A DNA stretch of 64,000 nucleotides from Lagopus muta (Eukaryota > Chordata > Aves > Galliformes > Phasianidae). This document shows, in pieces, positions 9,880-21,325 of this stretch; positions within the stretch are counted from its first letter, which is position 1; every line of letters starts with the position of its first letter. A program made the translations under genes and the position numbers. The notes beneath the pieces are model-generated. The model ran no database searches, was not told the DNA's origin, and worked only from the letters and a program-made list of their open reading frames with translations. The DNA lies in contig NW_026040168.1 in NCBI RefSeq assembly GCF_023343835.1, positions 186,001-250,000 of the forward strand, read 5' to 3'.

Positions 9880-11865
9880 CTATTCATTACCTGTGGTAAC
9901 TGGAGCAACTGCACTGGTGGTTGATCTGCCTTGTAATTCTTTCACCCGGGCTCGTAGTACAGGAGTAGGTTGACCGTGCCACTTCCCCATGTCTTCTCCA
10001 TGGTCACGTAGGTAATACCATAAGGCAATTCGCGGTGTATTATTCCTTACTTGAGCCGGAGAGCGTCTGCCTCTAACAGCTGAGATTTTTGATCGTGCAC
10101 GTAAGAAGGAAGGTTCATCGTCTTTAATTAGGTGGGCTCGCATAAATTTCACCGTCTCCTTCACCTCCTTCATCTCCTTCATTAGACTCTTTTGATTATC
10201 CTGATCTTCATCAAGCGTCTCTGATACTGCTACAGGTTTGTCACGGTTAATCAGTTGAGACACTTGCTCCGTCATTCTTGATATTGCAGCAACGGCAGAA
10301 TGAATTGGAGACAGCAATTGTTCGTAGTTTTGAAGCGTAACAATTAATTCATAAATTAAGGGCGTTCTCTGTTGTTCTTGGTATCTGTCACACGCTGACG
10401 TTAGTGTAGCGGCATATTTGTCCGGCGCTGTAGTCACGATTTTCTGCCATATCTCAGGCGTTGTTCTCACTCTTTCAGGGTCGCGGTTTTGTTGTGGGTG
10501 GTTAGGAACAAAGTCAGGGTCATACAACATTTCCACCACGCCTATTTCCCTCAAATACTGGATACCCTTTTCAACTGTATCCCATTTTTTCATTGCAATC
10601 TTCAAGCTATTTTTGAAGGGATACTTTTCCTTCACAGCTGTTAACACCCGTTCCCAGAGGGAGGCAGCCTCATCCGAACATCGACTAATTCCTCTATCAA
10701 TAGCTGGATCTCTGGCAATGGCACCTAGTTGGCGAGCTTCATTACCATCCAGAGACAAGCTATGGGCCCCACTGTCCCAACAGCGAACCAACCAGGAAAC
10801 AATACTTTCATTCAGGCGCCGTGTGAACTCCTTTCTTGAACCTTGAATTTCAGTCATCTTTAGAGGCCGGCGAGTAGTAATAGAGACTTCCTCTTCATCA
10901 CTCTCTTCTGCATGTCTCTTAGTTTTCGCTTTTGCCTTTCGTGGTGGTGGTGGTTCTGAGGAGGGCCCCTCGCCTGGATCTTCCTCCTCCTCCTCCTCTT
11001 CTTCTCTTTTTCGTTCAAGACGCGAAGACACTCGTTTCCATTTCTTGCCCTCCACAGGAGCAACCGGTATTGTTACTGGTGTCTCCTGTGATTGATTAGA
11101 TTTGACTTGGGGATTTTCCCCTTTGGCTTGAACCTCAGCTCGGAAACTCTCTCTCTCCAGAATGGTATTATATAGGGCACGGTAAGCACAAGCCAAACCC
11201 CAAATAAGTTGTACCTCCTTAGATTTATGTAAGCCGCATAGTCCCTGACTCAAATACTGGCTTAGTTTCTCAGGATCCCACAGGTGTTCAAGAGTAAAAT
11301 CCCATGACACTGCGGGTCCCCATGCTTCTAAAACCTTTCCTAAACCTCTCCATATTCCCTGCCAATCATCATTCTCTGGTTTCGGAAGAGACTCCTTTCC
11401 CTTAATACGAATGCATAGGAATACATTCAGGAGAATTGATGACATGCACACCAACATGACTATTAATTCAGGATTCGAAAAACGTTTCACAAACCGAAAA
11501 GAAAACCCGGAGACTGGTCTGAACATTGTGTTGTTTGTAAAATTAGCTATTCCATTTGGGATGTAGTTGTTTGTGAAATTAGCTACTCCATATGGGATGT
11601 AGTTTGTGAAATTAGCCATTCCTTCTGGGATGTAGTTGTTCGTGAAATTAGCCATTCCTTCTGGGATGTAGATGTCAAAGTTCAAATCATACCACATTGC
11701 AAATAGGTAAAACATAGGTGTCTCCATCAGTGTCATTAGGTACCTATATATGGTTGCAATTCCACAACACATAATTATGAGCTGGATTATTGGCCAGTAG
11801 GTTGTGACTAACACCATTGCTTTTAATCCTTTACCCAGCACCCCCACGATAACGAGTGGGTTCAT
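9880..11865 (-). CDS. gag: ERV-L-like gag-type polyprotein with N-terminal membrane segments
   Basis: This 661-codon frame lies between the primer site and pol. Residues about 17-45 and 130-152 are strongly hydrophobic and look membrane-spanning. Between them are four tandem copies of a YIPxGxANFTN unit carrying NFT glycosylation sequons. The middle is highly charged, with a run of glutamates followed by Lys/Arg near 275-330. After it comes a capsid-like region with WDSGAHSLSLDG near 375, matched by WDSGAESVLVKG in the second ERV-L-like gag at 20,457. A coiled-coil-like stretch with KEMKEVKETVK lies near the end. No CCHC zinc knuckle is visible. Gag is assigned from position and the shared capsid motif; the membrane-bound N-terminus is unusual for the family. 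Confidence 0.75.
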   Translation of the reverse strand: MNPLVIVGVLGKGLKAMVLVTTYWPIIQLIIMCCGIATIYRYLMTLMETPMFYLFAMWYDLNFDIYIPEGMANFTNNYIPEGMANFTNYIPYGVANFTNNYIPNGIANFTNNTMFRPVSGFSFRFVKRFSNPELIVMLVCMSSILLNVFLCIRIKGKESLPKPENDDWQGIWRGLGKVLEAWGPAVSWDFTLEHLWDPEKLSQYLSQGLCGLHKSKEVQLIWGLACAYRALYNTILERESFRAEVQAKGENPQVKSNQSQETPVTIPVAPVEGKKWKRVSSRLERKREEEEEEEEDPGEGPSSEPPPPRKAKAKTKRHAEESDEEEVSITTRRPLKMTEIQGSRKEFTRRLNESIVSWLVRCWDSGAHSLSLDGNEARQLGAIARDPAIDRGISRCSDEAASLWERVLTAVKEKYPFKNSLKIAMKKWDTVEKGIQYLREIGVVEMLYDPDFVPNHPQQNRDPERVRTTPEIWQKIVTTAPDKYAATLTSACDRYQEQQRTPLIYELIVTLQNYEQLLSPIHSAVAAISRMTEQVSQLINRDKPVAVSETLDEDQDNQKSLMKEMKEVKETVKFMRAHLIKDDEPSFLRARSKISAVRGRRSPAQVRNNTPRIALWYYLRDHGEDMGKWHGQPTPVLRARVKELQGRSTTSAVAPVTTGNE

Positions 11866-12139
11866 CGCTGGTGCTTGCTAAAAAAGGGTTAATGAATTGA
11901 AGCTAACAAGAGGAGAGAAAAAAAAGAAAAAAGGCACTACTCAGACTAAGTAGTGCTCAAAGTTTACAAATATCCCAGAACACTGGCAGTACGCCTAATC
12001 TTTCAAGGTCAGGTTTTCCAGCACAGAAACCTGAACTACTGATAATGCTCCCTAACGAAGCTCTCTAAGAGCAGAGAGAAAAAGAGATTCGTTCAAAAAG
12101 CTAAAAAGCAATCGGGCCCCACGTTGGGCGCCAAAAATC

Positions 12140-12626
12140 TGTCACGGATTTGACCAGATCAATCTATGTCCGTGACAGGGGCGACAGGCCTCTGCCCTCC
12201 CCCCCCACCCCAGTCCCACAAAATGGGAAGGAAGGAAGGGAGGAAAAGAACAGCGGCAACAATCTATGGAGGAAAAACTTATTTTACTATAATATCGGAA
12301 TACAGGATAACACAATAGATACAATTTAATTGCAATTGAGATTAATAAATCAGACAAGATGAGAGAGAGAGTTCCCGGGACCGATTCAAACCTGAAAAGC
12401 TTGGAACGGCTAGGAAAGCACCCTCCAGCACCCACTGCCAGGCAGCAAGAGAGCGCCCCCCCCACCCGGAAGGGCCAGATCCCGTGACTTCTGTAATGTA
12501 CAGGGATAGGTAGCTGGGATTGGGGCAGTGACACTTTAATGCCCCGTACACTACATGATGTTTTGATGTGGAATACTGAAACCCAAAAACAAAAAAAACA
12601 AAAACAAAAAACATAGAACCATGACA
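12140..12626 (-). repeat. 5' LTR of the ERV-L-like element
   Basis: This 487-bp LTR has TG...CA ends (TGTCATGG to CCGTGACA on the minus strand). It is closely similar to the solo LTR at 22,057-22,546 and more distantly to that at 33,128-33,628. It is followed on the minus strand by the primer site at 12,116-12,133 (TGGCGCCCAACGTGGGGC). Confidence 0.9.
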
Positions 12627-12631
12627 CCTTG

Positions 12632-15600
12632 TCTTCACAAAACTGCTTCCGTCGATGAATCCAGGACTCCTCAGCATCGTCCAACGGTTCCTCCTGTAGC
12701 TCTGACCAACTTGTACAGACAGCCTCCATGCAGTCGCACACTGCTGGCTTGGAGGCAGCTCTGCGTTGGTGTTCTGGGTGTTCAGCAAGTTGCTTCCTTC
12801 TCTTTGATCAGTTGTGCTTTCTGTTGAGAAACTTGATAGCCTTTTAAATCAAGAAATTCAGCAAGCTCACAGTCCATTGCACACAGTCCTTTGTTACTGT
12901 AGCATCCATGTACTGCAGTAAAGTTCCACTGTGAGATGGTGAACCCAAATCTCAGGCTCACGAGTTGACCAGTTCTCAAAAATCACTGGGCTGTTCTCAC
13001 AACCCTGGGTATCACTGTGCAGGTTAACTGAATTATTATTATTATTACTTTTAATTATTATTTTTTTTTCCTTCTCTCCATATTTCAGTTTTTCTATTCA
13101 AAGGCAAATAATTTTAGACTTTCTTTTGCAAAACCAGACAGAAAAAGGTGTACTTCAAGTCCAGAACGGTAAAACCCACCTACTTATTCCTTAACTTGGT
13201 TAATAAAGATATACACCATGTGTTGTATATATTCAACTTTTCTATTAATTGCCCTCAAACCTTGTACCAAACTACAGCTCTTGCCATTGAATTTTTCATT
13301 TGCAAGATTGGGTGTTGTATTTGGATTTCTATCCAATTAGTAATCCAAAATCCAAAAAGTTATTTTTATTTCTTTTATCCTCCTACAATCTTGTATCCTC
13401 AAAGGGCATTGCTTTACCCTGGTTGGGCTGGCTCCCATCTTTAACTTAACTTTCATTGGGCTGCATTTTTGGCTCTGCCAGGCATCCCTGATGCCTGCAA
13501 TCCTGTGTATACCCAATGTAGGATTTACGTAACTTCTGGGAGTACAACATTGCTTTTCCCAGTTTGTGTTAAAGCCAGACTTAAAATTTTCAGTCCATTG
13601 CTCTTGCTTGACAAGTAGGTCCAATTGCCTCTACTGAATTTAATCTCTACATTCAACTATTCTAACATGTCATGCCCAAATAATCGTTTTGGAGAACCTG
13701 GCATGTACAAGAATTTATATATTCCTACTTGTTCTCCTAGCCTGTATTTAATTGGTCCAAAAAAAAAGTAAACTTCTCTTGCCAGTAGCTGCTACAACTA
13801 TTACAAAAATCATCTACGGGTAACAGTAAGAGGCACCCAGAGGTACCAGAAAATAAACCTCTTCAGCCTGCTTCCCCTGCTGCTTTCAGTCCTGGCAGGG
13901 TGGAACTCTCCCTGAGTCCTTCCAGGCTCCCCTTACCTCTTCTTCTAGGTAAGGACATCCTTGTTAACCTTGCTCAACTTTGCATTCCCCAAGCCCTTTT
14001 CACTTCCCAAACTCTCATCATCACAGCCATTACTAACATTGTATTTCAGTTTCACTCCCTTCTCTCCCCAGGCTTCCAGTGCTCACACTGATACCGGGTT
14101 TCCCCAGCTCTGCAGATGACGGCTATTCTCACTTCCAATGTCCGTCCCATCCCCATTCACAAGCACTGCACCCCTTCACATCACAGCGGGAGGCTCCGGC
14201 CCCCAGCTCTTTCTCCCACTCCAAGTTGTTCTTACAAGCCGCAGCGGGGGGGGTGTGCGGGGATGTGTTCTCGTGCCGGCCCAACTCTAATATACCAAAC
14301 TCACTGTTTTCCTTAACCTTTTTGCCATTCTTTTTTTTGTTTGTTTGTTTGTTTGTTTTCCAAAATTCCACTATTTGTACCCTCAACCGCAATTCCACAT
14401 ACCATTAACAATTGCAATTCCGCATACCATTAAAAACTGCATTTCCACATAGTTTCCATATACCGTTAACAACTGCATTTCTACATACCATTGAAATTGC
14501 ACTTCCACACAATTTCCACATACCATTAAAATTGCATTTCTGCATTTCCACATACCATTAAAAACTGCATTTCCACATAATTTCCACATACCATTAAAAG
14601 TTGCATTTCCACACAATTTCCACATACCATGAAAAGCTGCATTTCCACAGAATTTCCATATATCATTAAAGCTGCAATTCCACATATCATTAAAAGCGGC
14701 ATTTCCACATAATGTCCACATACCATTAAGACAGTTTCTCCTAGTGCCTTCAAAATCCACAAATCAAACAACACAATTCCTCAACTTCCACAAACACCCA
14801 GCACTTGGTCTCATGATTCGGGCACTCAATTATACAACTGGTCCCATTACTCCATTTACGTTCCTGGTTTCTTATTCAATATTCCCCCTGGCTCACCAAC
14901 AATGTTTCTCCAGTGAGCCAAAATACAACCCAGGGAGTCTTCTTATATCACTTTAGACACCCCTTGTTCCATAACAGCCTCGTACACAACATAACATAAC
15001 ACAACACCTTCAGGACATAAACATTTAACAATCACAAAGACAGTGACAATAATCAGTACAATTTATCCTCAGGATCCTTCCTCTCTCTCTGCCTTCCTCC
15101 AGAGCTCAACCTTCCCTCTGTATTCATTTCCCACACTTGCATAGCTGCCAACCTCCTTCTCCAATAAACAACATATCAATGATAAACATCATTTCCATCC
15201 ATGAGTACAAATTAGGCCCTAGAAATTGATCTAATTGTTCTGCTACACTTATAGGATCCTCAGTTAAGGAATTCTTCTTGCAACTCCTAACTTCTCTTCT
15301 AGTAAAAACAGCAGGCATTACCGCACCTTTTTCCCTTTGACCTAAGACTGCCTTAAGAGGACAAAGTGAAGTATTAGTAAGGTTAGTATTAGAGAAAGGA
15401 AAACTCTCCAGGTCCCATTCGCATTACTCCAACTCCCTCAGTAATTGAGAGCGCATCCTCTCTCCAGGACCCTGCACAGATCAGCAGCACACACTTTCCT
15501 CCTCTGGAGAGGTCACCGCCGCTTTAAAAATTGCACTGCTTTAGAAATTAAAGGGGGGGAAGTTATCTAAGGGATCCCATTTATGATCTTTCTGCTTCTC

Positions 15601-16530
15601 TTTCCCATTTCCTTTGAACTTGGACTCCTCGCAAGGAACATTTTTTTACTCCTTGCACTCATTAAGCGACCTAAGCCAATTCTGTTTCAGAAAAAGGAGT
15701 CTTACTGTTGACATATAAATACAAAGTCTGATAGGCCCAATTTTCGTCAGACTCCTATTTTGGTCAAAATAATGATTTTCCCTGTAGTGGCTCTCTACTG
15801 TATACAGTATTTAAACATCTTTTCCCTGTTCTTTTCCTAGTTTTGGGATTATTTTCCAATTTTGAAACACTTCTCCCAAGGGGCTGGCTCTCTCTCTAGG
15901 CACCATTCCGGGGACCTTTTTCCCCTGCTCTCGGGAACTCCTATTACCCATCCCTCCAGAATGCTACTGTGAACTCCCCAGCTCACAGGTTACCACACTC
16001 TGATTCTCGGATTTTGGGCCCAATCCCTCAGGAGTACTATACTCCTATCTCGGATTAATAGGGGTGTACTGCTGGCACTTCGTCAAGTGCACAGGGTACC
16101 GCACACCAACAGTTCCCTCCCGAGACTCTTCCTTTCACCAACACAGCCGCTTTGTCCGTCCCTGGCCGTGCCCCTCGCGGGACAGCGGAACCGCAGGTCG
16201 GGACTCCGCACTCGCTTCGCACTGACAGCGCGTCTCAGTCACACACACTCAAAGAGTCTCAACCGACCCCCAAGGAAAGAGTTAAATTCCCTTACCTTGG
16301 TCCGTGCACGAAGTTACCGGGTCGCAATGGCCAACACCCGTGCCTACCTGCCCCTTGGCTTTTACAGAGTCCGTCCTCTATGAAACAGTCTCGGTTTTTT
16401 AACGGCCGTACCAAGGAGTCACCTCACCACCCAGACAGGACCGCTGAAATCAGCGGGGTGCACCTATCCTGTGCAGGGCAGTAGGGAAACTCTCAAAGAG
16501 GCGATAATAATCCCGGACGAGCCCCCAAAT
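12632..16530 (-). mobile_element. Decayed gag/pol and leader of the class I ERV
   Basis: This continues the host element of the nested insertion. Short retroviral stretches are visible near 12,640-12,980, where RNase H and a segment with FLDLKGYQVSQQK are matched by FLGLNDYQVSQQK at about 25,690. A minisatellite-like block sits at 14,385-14,740. The leader ends in a primer site at 16,510-16,527 (TGGGGGCTCGTCCGGGAT on the minus strand), the classic tRNA-Pro type of gammaretroviruses. It is heavily broken. Confidence 0.75.
14385..14740. repeat. Minisatellite-like block in the class I ERV interior
   Basis: About a dozen imperfect copies of a core close to TTCCACATACCATTAAA alternate with TGCATTTCCACA spacers. 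Read on the minus strand they give a repeating GMWKLCGNA-like peptide, which explains the two overlapping repetitive frames there. A (TTTG)n run lies just left, at 14,335-14,360. Confidence 0.85.
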
Positions 16531-17086
16531 TGTTGGAAATAAACCAAGTAATTTTGTCAGGACGGTATCTCTGATAAAAGCAGAATTTATTCGCGATTGC
16601 AATGGCGGGCGTCCCACAAGTAGGAGCGCGCCTATGGACACAACATGACAGCCTTTATACCCTGTTTTCTCCCCCTTGCCTTCCCCCTCCCCTGTTTCCC
16701 CAATGGCTGGGTACTCCAGGTTCACAATCTTATCAGAAGGTTTACATTTGTTATTTACTTGTTATCTGGTGCCAGTCAGCAGTCATCCTGTTGTCTCCAA
16801 GATGTCTCGGTGCTCTCCTTGTCCTATTGATATGGTGATTTTCTTTAAAGTCATCATCGTTAAACAAAGAGCACTGGGGGATGATGTCAGGCCTTCCCAA
16901 TGTCAGGCGCTTCCTCCGGCATGCCATGGCTTGTTCTCTGGTTTGCTCTCGTGCAGGATATTCTTGCAGTGTGTATGACAAAATGTACATATATACAGTG
17001 TGTTCCTGGGAACTATGATAGCGCAGATCATAAAATAAAAATAATATTATACAATTCTAATGCAGAAACAACACTTGATTCCCACA
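16531..17086 (-). repeat. 5' LTR of the class I ERV
   Basis: This LTR has the same length and sequence as the one at 4,374-4,926 apart from a few bases. It abuts the tRNA-Pro-type primer site and is flanked outside by the CCCT target duplicate. Confidence 0.92.
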
Positions 17087-17128
17087 CCCTCAATTCCCAG
17101 TGCCTTCTTTACTTCTGTCTGTTCTGAC

Positions 17129-17549
17129 TGTTGCACCTGTGCTGGACGTGCCCTTACGATGAGCAAGCCAAGGAGAGCCAGACAGTATATATACGTATGG
17201 AGTCTGCCGAAACTTTGTGCGCGCTATTCCCTTGTTGTGTTTTCCTTCCGCCTGTGATCGACCGAGAAAGAGAACCTGCACCCCCCACCCCCGCTGCCAA
17301 CCAGACTCATGAAACATTGTGACACTGCGGTGGTAACAATCTCTGCGTTCCTGTAACAAATCCTCGCTTTTCTTTTCTGTCTTTTTGCTATTGCTTTCTT
17401 CGTCCCACCTCCCATCCCCAGGCCTAGCTAACCAAAACCTTTCACAATAAACTGGTTGGGCAAATAGTTGGCTCCTTTCTGAGTCTTAATCTCACGTCGG
17501 GTATACGCATATAACGAACCATCTCGCTACCGATAGCTGGAGCGAGACA
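17129..17549 (+). mobile_element. Probable solo LTR inserted in CR1
   Basis: It has TG...CA ends, a TATA stretch near 17,185, AATAAA at about 17,446 and a short R/U5-like tail. CR1-like sequence flanks both sides (about 17,087-17,128 and 17,550-17,667), as if a CR1 had been interrupted. I do not see a clean target duplication, and the family is not one I can name. Confidence 0.5.
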
Positions 17550-17667
17550 GACGCCCACCTACAAGAAGGGTCGGATGGAGGATCCGGGGAACTACAGGCC
17601 TGTCAGCCTGACCTCGGTATCGAGGAAGCTCGTGGAGCAGATCACCCGGAGCGACATCACAGGGCGT
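17550..17667 (+). mobile_element. CR1 LINE fragment
   Basis: Plus-strand translation gives YKKGRMEDPGNYRPVSLTSV, the conserved CR1 reverse transcriptase block also seen at about 190-260 on the minus strand. It ends at the LTR that begins at 17,668. Confidence 0.8.
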
Positions 17668-18122
17668 TGAGATCGTGAGCTGTAGAATACAGTATTTAAG
17701 GGGTCCATAACATCTCTTAATTTTGTTAACTCAAAGGGAATTCTCAAATAGCATCACTTAGAGGGATTTATAGCTTAGAGGAATTTATTGCTTAAAGGCA
17801 TTTGTTGTTTAATTTAAGCTCTTGCTACCTCAAGACCAATTTATTGCTTAGTTTCAACTTTTGCTTTTCCCAAGCACGTTCCCAAAAGGGAGCCTTCTCA
17901 AGTCAGTAGAAAGGGTCCCAAGAAAGCAATGGATGGGGAAGATAAGCATGATGGGAAACTGCTGAGGCATGCAAGGCGGGAAAGGAGCTCAGAACTGGAA
18001 CAAAGGTTGAAAGGACATGGCGAGGAAGACGTCTGACTTCATCCCCGAAGCGCAGCGCTAAAATAAAGACGTACCTGCTCTTTTAACCTTACATGGGTTA
18101 GAGAGTTTGATTCGACAAATCA
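17668..18122 (+). repeat. 5' LTR of the older ERV
   Basis: It is aligned with the LTR at 29,156-29,804 by the shared TTAAGGGGTCCATAACATC-like start, the AGGCATGCA block and the AATAAAGACGTA poly(A) region. It is directly followed by the primer site. Confidence 0.8.
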
Positions 18123-19580
18123 ATTTGGCACCCCAGATGGGACAATCTCTGTTTGGCTGCCGGACCAGTTGAAGAGGGGGACGCCTTTGGCACACCCCAA
18201 GAATTCTTGGAAGGACTCCCCCTTCTCATCTGATCACTGCGGGCACAGACAAGGACCATCTGGAAGTTGACCAGGTACCTTTAAAGGGAAGGCTCTGTAA
18301 GGCATATGCAGGAGCAGGGGACTCAGACATTTGGGGACGCCCCACGTGGGAGGGTTTTACCTGGAGGGTGGTCTAGTCCAGAGGTACAGGACAGGAAGGT
18401 AATTACCAGATAGGACAGGCATCTTATGGTACTATACCTGATTCCAGGGACTGCAGGTTCGAGTCCCACCTCTGGCTAGTACATGTAAGCTAGACTAGCG
18501 CTTGGGCACTAGTAATCACGAGTTTGTAACAGTCTAGTACTCACGCTAATTCCAGGGATTGTGGGTTAGAGTCCCACCCTGGGTTAGCGAGGTATAGTGT
18601 TGACACTTGTCAAGTGATAACTTACATCATTGTAGCCGCAGTAGTAGAAATAATAATCTGCGCTGTTGTTACCATCTGCTGCAAATGCCCAGTACTGTAT
18701 GTTTGAACAACTGCTATTAGTATACTTGGGATATCTTTTTAAACATCTGAACTACGACGGTACCTGAGCTAGCACACCTAAGTGCCAGATTGAATGTGGT
18801 GCAATTGAGACGTACCTAAGTTAAGAAACGAAAGTGGAAGTTGTTAATCTTTTTGTCTGTTGTATATATTATGTTTGATAAATTGGGAAAAAGGGAATCC
18901 GAACGGTTTTAGTGAAAATGCAAATGAACTTTTTGGAGTGGGATGAATATGGGAAATAATATGTCATAAGTTACAGTGACAGACTGGAAGAAAGGTGTAT
19001 ATTACACATATTATTCTGTCCAGATGATGTTATAATCTGTTTAGCTTATAAAGAGATATATCAAGGGGATTGGTGTTACTCCTGCCCAGAGTATGGACAA
19101 CAGCGGTGGAACAAGTTTTGGGAAAACTTTAGGGTAAAAGGAGTAATTTGTGAAAACATTAATAAACTAATAAAACAACAAAATAGCGCTATGGGCGGGT
19201 CACAAGGGAAAGAAATACATAAAAAAAAACCAAAAACTAAAACACAACAAGCAAACCACCTCTCAGGTGTATGTTGGCACATAGGAAGAATGTTGCAGGA
19301 GGGACAAGGGGGGAATATTAAATAAGAAACTAGGAACATAAACGAAATTATGAGAACAGTTTTATAATTGAGTATCCTAATAATGAGAGACCAAGTGCTG
19401 GGTGTTTGTGCAAGTTGAAAAGCTGTACAGTTTGATTTGTGGATTTTGAAAAGAAAGGGACAAACTGTTTTAATGGTATAAGAACGTGTAATTGTTAATG
19501 GTATACAGAAGTAGAATTGATGGTATGTGGAAGTGTAACTGAGAGTACAACAAACCAAAAAGGGTTAAAGACAAAGTGAG
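18123..19580 (+). mobile_element. Leader and early interior of the older ERV
   Basis: There is no open frame of note on the plus strand. Two copies of a tRNA T-arm-like motif (GGTTCGAGTCCCACC and GGTTAGAGTCCCACC) lie about 113 bp apart near 18,458 and 18,570. From about 19,200 the sequence resembles, in reverse, the interior of the class I ERV near 14,340-14,960. Confidence 0.55.
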
Positions 19581-20456
19581 TGTATGGGAACTGCTTAGTC
19601 ACAGCCTGAACCTCTGATTGATCACCTGAGGTGAGGAATGAGTCAGCCAGAGGAGCACAGGTGAAGGCAATTCACCTGTGTTGCCAAAAGGGAGGGGGGG
19701 GGAGCCCACCTCTTCCTCTCCTAGACCTACTTCAGAGCTGGCTACCACTGGGGAAGGATCTCTTCTTGAAATCGGCTTTGCTGTGGTTTTGTGAGTCAGC
19801 CCAGGAAAGGGATGAATCTTCTATTTGTTCTTTTTGTTATCATAATCTGCTTCACCAAACTCTCGTTTATTTCATAATTATAACATCTTAATATTCACTG
19901 ATTATACACTTGGTGAGCTAGGCAGGCCAAATATACTAAAATTTACATCATGTCTTGTCTTGTCTTTGGAATTTCTATAAATGGGTCAAGGGGGAGAACA
20001 ATACTCCTCTAGAGAAAATGATTCCAGGGTAGATCCCAGTATTTGTGGGATCTCCCTATTATGAGCTAGCTGTTATCATTGAAAAATGGGGTCCCTTATG
20101 TGTTATGGGCAATATGTCTCCATATTACATGGTGGATTACTTTTAGAGACTTAGCAAGGATGTGGTGATCACTAAAGAAAGACAACTGGCTGTCTCCACG
20201 GTGGCATGGCCACTATTAAATGCCTTATATCATGCGGATATAAGAAATAATGCTTCAGAGAATGAAAATCAACTTTTGAAAGACCGTATTAAAAAAACTA
20301 GAGCAAGAACTTGGCGTATTAACAGGGGAGAAGCCAATTCTACATCTTCTAATAAGCCAAGATCGTAACACTTCAATAAACAATGACCAGACTCAATCAA
20401 CAGACTTCGGTGACCAGGAAAATAAAAAATCCAAATTAGAACTCGCATATCTGATT

Positions 20457-21325
20457 TTGACAGATCCACTAGAAGTCCATCCTGTCATAACTCAGAAAAC
20501 AAAAAAAGTACAGGACGGACCAGCAGGGGTGCCGCCTGATCAGTGGCCTCCTGCCCAGACTCATATACATGTAACAGCCCGGCCATACACGGCAAGAGAA
20601 TTAATGGGTTTAGTACAGCGATTTCGGCAGAAGCCTAGAGCAAGTGTGCCGGCTTGGTTATTAAGACTGTGGGATTCTGGGGCAGAAAGCGTCTTGGTGA
20701 AGGGCCCAGAAATAGCCAAGTTGGCCACCATGACTGTCCATCCTGCTCTCAGGCAGAGGTTATACACAGGTAATCATTACCTTAATGAAAACCATACTAT
20801 AATAGAATGGTTAATGGCAGCCTGCTGTATGGTATGGCCAAATAATTCTGATGTACTGCTACATAGAGGGATGTGGTCCTCCATGGAGGACCTCCAGAAT
20901 TACATCCATGAACTGAGCGTAAGAGAGGCTATCTATGAAGACACATTTGATGGTCCTAATATGGTCAATTTCCAGCAGGGATGAGAGACTTGATTCTACA
21001 GCAAGCTCCCTGTCATTTCTATGGTACCCTAGTCTCTACATTAAATCCCCTGGTGGCCTCAGAAGCTGTAGTCGAGCAGGCTGCCCAGTTAGTGGCCGAC
21101 CTAGGAGAAAGAGAATGCCTGCCGACTAGGCGCCACATTCAGATGTTGGAAGAAGCAGAGGTCCTGCCGGTAAGTAAAACCAAAGTGCTGGCTACTCACG
21201 CTCCTCAATCGGGACCCATAAGGGTCTCCCGAAAACAAATGTTTAATGATTTAACTCGGGCTGGGGTCCAATTGGATAAGATTGACCGCCAGCCCAACCA
21301 TGTCTTTCTCCAGCTCTGGAGATAA
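20457..21325 (+). mobile_element. ERV-L-like gag remnant
   Basis: The capsid-like motif WLLRLWDSGAESVLVKG corresponds to the WDSGAHSLSLDG region of the gag at 9,880-11,865, placing both in one family. It is broken and is not expected to be expressed as a full protein. Confidence 0.65.

Larger units (their letters stand above)
7197..12626 (-). mobile_element. ERV-L-like element nested in the class I ERV
   Basis: The 5-bp sequence CCTTG is duplicated at 7,192-7,196 and 12,627-12,631, and the element's ends are TGTCA and TGACA. Parts read on the minus strand are the 5' LTR (12,140-12,626), a Lys-type primer site (12,116-12,133), a gag-like frame (9,880-11,865) and a pol frame (7,216-9,825). The RT and capsid-region motifs are of ERV-L (class III, spuma-related) type, while the primer site is of a kind usual in class II. 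Gag and pol are long and open, so the element is young. It is incomplete at its 3' side, where only the outer tip of an LTR is seen. Confidence 0.85.
4374..17086 (-). mobile_element. Class I (gammaretrovirus-like) ERV with nested ERV-L-like element
   Basis: Both LTRs, a polypurine tract, a primer site and a 4-bp target duplication (CCCT at 4,370-4,373 and 17,087-17,090) define this minus-strand insertion. Coding remains are of gammaretroviral type: an RNase H stretch with ALTRTL-like residues lies around 6,970-7,190 and continues beyond the nested element near 12,640. The interior is heavily broken, with no long retroviral frame of its own. The two LTRs are almost identical, which points to a young insertion. 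Confidence 0.85.

Noticed and set aside
12142-12741. 199-codon minus frame with hydrophobic stretches
   Set aside because: It covers an LTR and its junction; the hydrophobic residues come from T-rich LTR sequence.
14383-14774. CRISPR-like look of the regularly repeated block
   Set aside because: Repeats are imperfect, spacers are short and themselves repeated, and the setting is a vertebrate ERV.
19076-19558. 160-codon minus frame rich in Phe, Ser and Thr
   Set aside because: Antisense to ERV interior, with skewed composition from A-rich sequence and no recognisable domain.
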